A DNA stretch of 6,004 nucleotides from Deltaproteobacteria bacterium (GTDB lineage: Bacteria > Desulfobacterota > Syntrophia > Syntrophales > UBA5619). The notes under the pieces were generated by a model. That model searched no databases. It was not told where the DNA came from and saw nothing but the letters and a program-made list of their open reading frames with translations. Where the stretch lies: contig JAMDBG010000056.1 in NCBI GenBank assembly GCA_023487865.1, forward strand, positions 1 to 6,004, in the 5' to 3' direction. The position numbers and the translations under genes were made by a program. Position 1 is the first letter of the stretch. Every line of letters begins with the position of its first letter. This document shows positions 4,016 through 6,004 of the stretch, in pieces.

Positions 4016-6004
4016 TCCCCTATTTTGGCCCAACCACCCTGATACTCATCTGGACATTATTGGTTGTAGCCTATATGGCGGTGGCGTCATGTATCGGTGA
4101 ATCAGCAGGAACCTTTGAGCGGCAGCCGATAAACGATCCGCCCGAGAGAGACAAAAACGGATATGCATGGTCTCTGTTTATCGGAGCGGCTCTGATCATC
4201 CTCGGGGCAAAATTCACTCTTATCCATTATTATGGATCCGATCTGCCTTTCTGGGATCAGTGGGATACGGAACCCCAATTGCTGTACATCCCTTATGATC
4301 AGGGCAAATTGTTATGGAGTACGCTGTTCTCCTCTCACAATGAACACCGGCTCTTTTTTTCACGGTTATGGGCCCTGGGCCTTTATGCGATCAATCAGCA
4401 GTGGGATGCGCATCTGCAAACAGTGGCCAATGCATTCCTGCATACTTTTTTCGGCCTATGGCTTGTCTGGATATTGTGGAAGCTCAATGAGAAAAAAGAT
4501 TTGTGGATCATGCTGGGCGTGATGGTCTTGATCCTGGCTGTTCCATTTTCCTGGGAAAATACATTGTTCGGGTTTCAGTCCTCCTTCTACTTCCTGTTGG
4601 GATTTTCATCGCTGGCCATATTGCTGATTCCGCAAAATCGTCCCTTTTCAATATCCTGGCTGATGGGGATCTTCTTTGCATTGCTCTCCCTGTTTACGAT
4701 GGGAGCCGGTTTTTTTGCCGCCGCGGTTGCTTTGGCGTTGATGCTCATCAGGGTTTACAGGGAACGGCGGATGACCTGGCGTGACGGAATCACCCTCATC
4801 TCCTGCCTCCTGATCCTGCTGGCCGGTATTCTCTTGATTCAGGTGCCGGAGGGTCATGCCGGGCTGCGACCAAAAACCTTTTCGGATTTCTTGACGGCTT
4901 TGGGTAAGAATCTCTCCTGGCCCTGGATCGATGTCCCTTTCCTGTTTCCCATACTCTGGAGTCCGTTTATCATCCTGAACTATCGAATAGGCATCAGCAA
5001 AAGGGAAAAACTGTCGAGATACCCCTTTTTCCTCATGGGCCTGGGTCTGTGGACCCTCCTGCAGTGCATCGCCATAGCCTATTCCAGGGGTTTAGAAGGC
5101 TCAGGGCCTGCCTCTCGCTATATGGATTCATTGAGCCTGATACCCGTGGTCAATATATTGGCGGCACATTATCTTTACAGCCGTTCTGCCGCGGATTTCA
5201 AAAGGAGGAAGGGATTCATCATTGCCTGTTCTTTTTGGTATGCATTTTCCGTGATTGGTTTTTTGAACCTCCTGATCAACGGATCCACAGAGGGTTTCAC
5301 CACGGCGGGTTCATTGCTTGCAAAGCAATCTGAGACGATCAACCGTTATCTGGCCAGCGAAGACGATAATGTCATTCTCAGGGCGGGGCCTATGGAAATC
5401 CCCTATCCCGATGCAAAAAAATTGTCTTCCTTGTTGCGTGATCAGGCGATAAGGGAGCGCATGCCCGCATCAGTGAGAAAACCATTGGCCGTTGTCCCCT
5501 CCGTCAGTGAGCGGAATGATTTTGCCGAAAACGGATTTTTGGGCACAATGCCCGTCATCAAGGACAGGAAAATCTGGGGTTCTTACAAGCCTTTGCAGGG
5601 GGATCTTCTTACAGGGTATTTCAGAAGTGAAAAGATACCGCCACCCCGACTGCCCTATCTGCGATTTTGGGTTGCCGGATACCTCGATAATTCAAGATTA
5701 AAGCTTGAGCTCTATGGTATGGATCATCAATTGATCGACGCAGTGATACCCAAGCGATTGCCCAGGGAAAGCTGGACGTCTGTCGATGTCAAATCGCCGC
5801 CGGTCCCTTTTTATATCAAGGCAACGGACCAGGCTAAAGACCATGGGGGATGGTTTGCTTTCTCCCAGCCTACTGAGATCGGCCTGTTCTCGATGATGTC
5901 TGAATCCGTCCTGTCGGCGGGACGGGCATTGCTTGTCATCGGTCTGGCCTTTGTGTTGGCCGTTATTATTTATGCTCATCTTCAAAAAGAGGGCCACCAC
6001 CTGG
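4012..6004 (+). CDS. Large polytopic membrane protein, GT-C glycosyltransferase-like, 3' end outside window
   Basis: A frame of 664 codons stays open to the window edge. I read it line by line and found no stop. About 13 hydrophobic helices can be placed near residues 8-28, 52-72, 135-156, 164-181, 191-208, 213-229, 232-249, 259-277, 306-323, 338-357, 372-390, 402-422 and 637-656. Loops rich in Lys/Arg (157-163, 247-258, 324-337, 389-401) fall on one consistent side, giving an N-out topology. The outward loops then hold FWDQWDTE (80-87), SHNEHR (108-113), WENTLFGFQSSFYF (181-194) and SRGLEGSGPASRYMD (358-372). Residues 424-635 form a soluble outward domain with YPDAKKLSSLL (465-475) and a probable beta-rich part (YLRFWVAGYLDNSRLKLELY to GGWFAFSQPTEIG, about 550-624). 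Acidic residues in an early outward loop fit a GT-C glycosyltransferase acting on a lipid-linked sugar, but this is inference. From memory, similar motifs occur in uncharacterised bacterial membrane proteins. G+C is lower than in the cofactor genes (about 48% against 60% in sampled lines). Confidence 0.88.
   Translation, partial: MIPYFGPTTLILIWTLLVVAYMAVASCIGESAGTFERQPINDPPERDKNGYAWSLFIGAALIILGAKFTLIHYYGSDLPFWDQWDTEPQLLYIPYDQGKLLWSTLFSSHNEHRLFFSRLWALGLYAINQQWDAHLQTVANAFLHTFFGLWLVWILWKLNEKKDLWIMLGVMVLILAVPFSWENTLFGFQSSFYFLLGFSSLAILLIPQNRPFSISWLMGIFFALLSLFTMGAGFFAAAVALALMLIRVYRERRMTWRDGITLISCLLILLAGILLIQVPEGHAGLRPKTFSDFLTALGKNLSWPWIDVPFLFPILWSPFIILNYRIGISKREKLSRYPFFLMGLGLWTLLQCIAIAYSRGLEGSGPASRYMDSLSLIPVVNILAAHYLYSRSAADFKRRKGFIIACSFWYAFSVIGFLNLLINGSTEGFTTAGSLLAKQSETINRYLASEDDNVILRAGPMEIPYPDAKKLSSLLRDQAIRERMPASVRKPLAVVPSVSERNDFAENGFLGTMPVIKDRKIWGSYKPLQGDLLTGYFRSEKIPPPRLPYLRFWVAGYLDNSRLKLELYGMDHQLIDAVIPKRLPRESWTSVDVKSPPVPFYIKATDQAKDHGGWFAFSQPTEIGLFSMMSESVLSAGRALLVIGLAFVLAVIIYAHLQKEGHHL

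Noticed and set aside
4232..5333. Short + strand frames at 4232-4522, 4503-4784 and 5049-5333, and 5492-5701
   Set aside because: All lie out of frame inside the continuous membrane protein gene starting at 4012, which has far better evidence (ribosome site, topology, length).
1..6004. tRNA/rRNA genes, CRISPR repeats, insertion sequences, phage or defence genes
   Set aside because: I saw no direct repeats, terminal inverted repeats, cloverleaf-like segments or proteins of those classes; coding sequence fills the window.

Overview
This is a densely packed bacterial segment with every supported gene on the + strand and no stretch over 100 bases without coding sequence. The first two thirds (1-3911) is a row of housekeeping cofactor genes behind the 3' end of valS: nadC (NAD synthesis), birA (biotin-protein ligase), coaX (type III pantothenate kinase, first step of CoA synthesis) and coaE (dephospho-CoA kinase, last step of CoA synthesis). 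Gaps are 12, 45, 3 and 52 bases, each downstream gene has a Shine-Dalgarno-like sequence, and I see no convincing terminator between them. They look like one transcription unit supplying NAD, protein-bound biotin and CoA.

The last third (4012 to the window end) is one long open reading frame of at least 664 codons that leaves the window without a stop. It starts at a GTG with a well-placed GAGGAG ribosome site. It encodes a polytopic membrane protein of about 13 predicted helices with an extracytoplasmic C-terminal domain. Motifs in its outward-facing loops (FWDQWDTE, SHNEHR, WENTLFGFQ, SRYMD) give it the general look of a GT-C-type membrane glycosyltransferase, but I cannot assign a function. 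A 34-codon mini-ORF (3911-4015) overlaps the coaE stop at one end and the start of the membrane gene at the other.

The organism is probably a Gram-negative bacterium. Hand counts of five 60-base lines in each part gave about 60% G+C in the cofactor block and about 48% in the membrane gene. The gene order and protein style suggest a deltaproteobacterial (Desulfobacterota, Syntrophus-like) lineage. That is an impression from memory, not something the sequence proves.

The cofactor block is ordinary, well-conserved metabolism. The part most worth a second look is the large uncharacterised membrane protein and its coupled mini-ORF.
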